Position numbers and translations under genes: made by a program. Positions 61,063-64,000 of a stretch of DNA of 64,000 bases are shown here, piece after piece (position 1 is the stretch's first letter; every line of letters begins with the position of its first letter). The DNA is from Amborella trichopoda (taxonomy: Eukaryota; Streptophyta; Magnoliopsida; Amborellales; Amborellaceae), in contig NW_006500337.1 of the NCBI RefSeq assembly GCF_000471905.2, forward strand, positions 973,732 through 1,037,731. Reading direction: 5' to 3'. The notes under the pieces were generated by a model, which was not told the origin of the DNA, searched no databases, and was given only the letters and a program-made list of their open reading frames with translations.

Positions 61063-61278
61063 TAGGGGTGGTAAATAGGCTAGGTGGCATAGCCTTGTTC
61101 TAAAAAATTAAGGCATGGACCACAAAATGTGGCCCGAGGACTTGGCCAGGGGCTACTTTGATTTAACTCGGCCTGGCTAGGCTCTCATTTTTTTTAAAAA
61201 AAATATTGATTATTTATTTATTTATTCTACGGCTGGAATGGGCGAAGTGAAGGCCATACCACCCAGTGGCCAACCCAA
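61063..61278. mobile_element. hAT-like non-autonomous element, GGCCCG-rich group, second copy
   Basis: 216 bp. Starts TAGGGGTGGTAAATAGGC, then shares CTAAAAAATTA and GGACCACAAAATGTGGCCCG with the element at 4118. Flanks TATGCAGT (61055-61062) and CATGCAGT (61279-61286) form an 8-bp target-site duplication with one mismatch. The right end (other strand TTGGGTTGGCC) is decayed. Confidence 0.6.
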
Positions 61279-62000
61279 CATGCAGTTGACCCTAGATATT
61301 TGAGATAAGGCTCACAAGACAAATGGTAATGGTGATTGAATTAGTTGACCCTAGATAAAGCTCACATGACAATGATAATGATGTTTGAATTACAAAATTT
61401 GTATTAATTATGTGTTAAGGATTTAGATTTGACTAGAAAGAAAAACGCATTCAGTGTGAGGTGAGAGGCATGGATAATGACTGTCACTCGACATTACAAC
61501 AACAAATACCAAACGTGCATGGGAAGAAAGGATCTACGACCAAAAAGAACAAACAAATGAGAAAAAGATAAATGAAAGATCGATCTATCCATTATAAAGT
61601 AAAACAAGAGAGAGATCTACCCACCCACAAGATCAAACAAGAGGGGGTAGGAGAAAGAGAGACCCAAAAGAGCAAACAAGATAGAGATAATGAGTGAGAG
61701 AGATTGAAATGCTCTACCTACCTAGGAGATAGAGCATCACGGGAGAGAAAACTGAAGAGAGAGAGAGATGGGGTTAATGTTCGCAATATTGGTCGGTTCA
61801 ACTCGGAACCACGCGATTAGATCGCTCGTTGTTTTTGGTTTTAGCTGGTTTTGGTGATTCCAAAACAATAAGGGATTTGTTTGTAATGCGTTTTAATGTT
61901 TTTATGATTTTGGCTATGAATACTTATTTTTACATTTTTTCATCTTTTTTGAAAAATTTTAAAATATCTCTCGACACAGATTGATTTTTTAAAAAGAAAA
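61279..62000. other. Intergenic, GA-rich stretch
   Basis: 61540-61780 contains many GAGAGA and GATAGA tracts. 61780-61870 has GGTCGGTTC/GATCG motifs like the GGATCGG hAT-like group but no ends. No gene seen. Confidence 0.35.
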
Positions 62001-62379
62001 AATCTATATAAGGTTGCAACCTTAAAATGTAGAACTATGGATGCACCTCAAAATCCATCGAAAAATATTATTTTAATGTTGAAAAGCCCTCTAACTGATA
62101 ATCTTGACATCGAGATGTATGATTATGAAATAAAAGATGATTTTGAGTCTCATAAATGGTGGGCCTTACAACACATTATCTAAACCATTAATTTTTAAAA
62201 TTTTAATATGTTTATAGATCTACTTGATTTTAACTATTTTTGGAGTTTAAAATTTTATAATTAAATATGAAAATAGTTTTGAGATAATCCTAATAATATT
62301 TTACATCAAAATTATATGGTATGATCAAATTTGAAGTTACGTTTTAATTGGATTGTTTGCAACCTTATGAAAACTACAC
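62001..62379. mobile_element. Palindrome-ended MITE, copy 11
   Basis: The left end ATATAAGGTTGCAACCTTA has a perfect 16-bp palindrome; the right end is GTTTGCAACCTTATGAAAAC then TACAC. The core (ATCTTGACATCGAGATGTAT at about 62100; CATTAATTTTTAAAATTTTA at about 62190) aligns with copies 1 and 2 in the same orientation. Confidence 0.65.
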
Positions 62380-63048
62380 TATTTTTAAATTTTATTATTT
62401 TCACTTATTTTCAACTGAATTCATTGTTCTCACTTATTTTCAAATTTTATTTGGATGTGCTTTGTTTAATCATGATTTATTTTATTTTATGTATTTTTTA
62501 GAAGTTTTTTTTAGCACTTAGGACTTGTTTAGTCCATGTAATGTTTTCGATTTTTTGAAAAGTGGGGCAAAGTGGTGTTGGTGGTGACAAAACACTGGCA
62601 AATGCCACTAAACACGCAACCTCCCTCCCACCAATGTGGCCATCAAAAGGGCAGGGAAGATTCATTCCTTCTCTTCCATTTCACATGATTCAATCTGGTC
62701 CATCCATTTTGATTTATCAGATGCAACCTTGACCGTCCATTTAGAATGATTATAACAATGGAGACGTGCACTCAGTATTGCCTTATTCAAAGCAACATGA
62801 CCCCCAACCACCATTTTGACCTCCCATTTTCTCTGCTTTTTGAAAAAGAATTATTATTTAATCAATTACTATTAACTTGCATGTTCTCAATTATTCCCTT
62901 ATTAAATTATCATGAGGAACCAATTTATTTTCAATCAGCATAATTGATGTTGTTCTTTTGAGGTCCCTACTAATTTAAAAACCTTCAAATTTCAGACATG
63001 GATGTCTATAATTTGGGTCCATGTGAATGCATGGTTAATACTTAATAC

Positions 63049-63381
63049 CAGAGTTTTGACCTGTCGATTCCCTATCCAGTTTGCTGATCTGGATACAAAA
63101 TCGGTTGAGACCGAATCCGTTTCACGGTAGTATAGGTTCTAATTTGGTTCCTCCCCTAAACCACCTCCTCTTTGTTTATATTTTTTGCTTTTTTAAGCTT
63201 ATGTAATGTTTTATTATGTTCACATAATCCTCACCTCATAAACTCCTTTTTAATTTTAACTTAATTTACTTATTTATTCATATTTTATGAATCGCCGATT
63301 CAGACCGATCTGAGATACATTGATTTGTCACAAATATGTGGGGTGAACTACCTATTACACCGATCGGGGTTTTGAAACACT
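63049..63381. mobile_element. hAT-like element, GGATCGG group, second copy
   Basis: Left end CCAGAGTTTTGACC, right end on the other strand CCAGTGTTTCAAAACC followed by CCGATCGG. The interior has GATCTGGATAC, CGGTTGAGACCG and GCCGATTCAGACCGATCTG. Like the element at 5738, but no convincing 8-bp duplication. It shares its AT-rich middle with 2735-2840. Confidence 0.5.
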
Positions 63382-63621
63382 GGTTAGGATTTTGTGTTCA
63401 ACTTGTTATCCAAATTTATAAATATCAACCGTTGGATCCAATGTCATGATATTTATTGAGGAGGCCTCTTCATTTTGGTTAATAAAGGGAAGCGCTTCAA
63501 CTCTTCTAGAGAATCGGAGCAAAGTGATTGAGCATATTTCTAAAATTTAAAAAAATATAAAATATGTATAATTGTGAAGCTTTATTTTGAATATAAAAAA
63601 ATATATGTTATAAAAGGAACA

Positions 63622-64000
63622 ATTTATACAAGGATGAGGCCTTAAACAATCAAACTAAGGCATACGTCATAAATTCACTAGAAGATGTCGTTCCGATGCT
63701 AAAAAATCATCAAATCAATCATCTCGATCTCAAGACGTATGGACATGAGAAAAAATGTATTTTAAGTATTGAAAATAGTACATCTTGTAACACATTTTTT
63801 TTATTGTTAATTTTCAAGATTTTCAAGTATTTTTAGATCAGCTCGATTGACACTGTTTTTTAAGCTTTAAATACTATAATTAGAGATGAAAATAAATTTT
63901 CGGGTCATCACAGAGATTTTCAATATTGAAACAACAATTTTTTACACCTTTTAAAGGTGTGCCTTACTGTTATTGTTTACGGCTTCAGCCTTGCAAACCA
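63622..64000. mobile_element. Palindrome-ended MITE, copy 12 (runs to window end)
   Basis: Left end ACAAGGATGAGGCCTTAAAC then AATCAAACTAAGGC; right end on the other strand TTTGCAAGGCTGAAGCCGT then AAACAATAAC. GGCT-GA-AGCC at the right end is palindromic. The core is present (ATCATCTCGATCTCAAGACG at 63717; TTAATTTTCAAGATTTTCAA at 63806). The extreme end may lie just beyond 64000. Confidence 0.6.

Overview
The window is plant nuclear DNA. It holds three intron-rich genes, all on the + strand, with GT..AG introns, long AT-rich intergenic sequence, very frequent GA/CT microsatellites and many small non-autonomous DNA transposons. The long introns (up to about 8 kb), all packed with transposon debris, fit a medium to large, probably woody, dicot-like or early-diverging angiosperm genome. 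The species cannot be named from the sequence alone. I see no operon, CRISPR array, rRNA, convincing tRNA or intact retrovirus-like element.

Layout. 1-11.8 kb: intergenic and repeat-rich (hAT-like elements, a MITE family with palindromic ends, a 516-bp foldback). 12.2-26.3 kb: a casein kinase 1-like (CKL) gene with 14 coding exons giving 471 aa. Its 4.7-kb second intron holds two hAT-like elements and three tandem duplications, and its fifth intron holds a LINE RNase H fragment and a CT repeat interrupted by a small gap. 26.3-28.9 kb: short intergenic stretch with a G-rich hexamer tract and a foldback. 28.95-48.3 kb: a PP2A B''-type regulatory subunit gene with EF-hands. Its first intron is about 8 kb and holds an hAT transposase relic and two RTE-type LINE pieces. 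A 953-base assembly gap hides one coding segment. 48.3-57.5 kb: intergenic, with MITE relics. 57.5-60.1 kb: a short ENTH-domain (epsin-like) gene of four exons, 309 aa. 60.2-64 kb: more MITEs.

The three genes have housekeeping roles: Ser/Thr phosphorylation, Ser/Thr dephosphorylation targeting, and clathrin/phosphoinositide membrane traffic. Nothing in the sequence ties them into one pathway; their adjacency looks incidental.

The most notable signals are: (i) a MITE family with about a dozen copies whose ends carry a palindrome that changes in sequence between subfamilies while staying palindromic; (ii) three hAT-like element groups, several copies with readable 8-bp target-site duplications; (iii) an unusual density of short tandem duplications, two of which copied pieces of exons (PP2A exon 6 and ENTH exon 2); (iv) a NAGNAG acceptor in the kinase gene; and (v) a clathrin-box-like LLEFD in the short ENTH protein.
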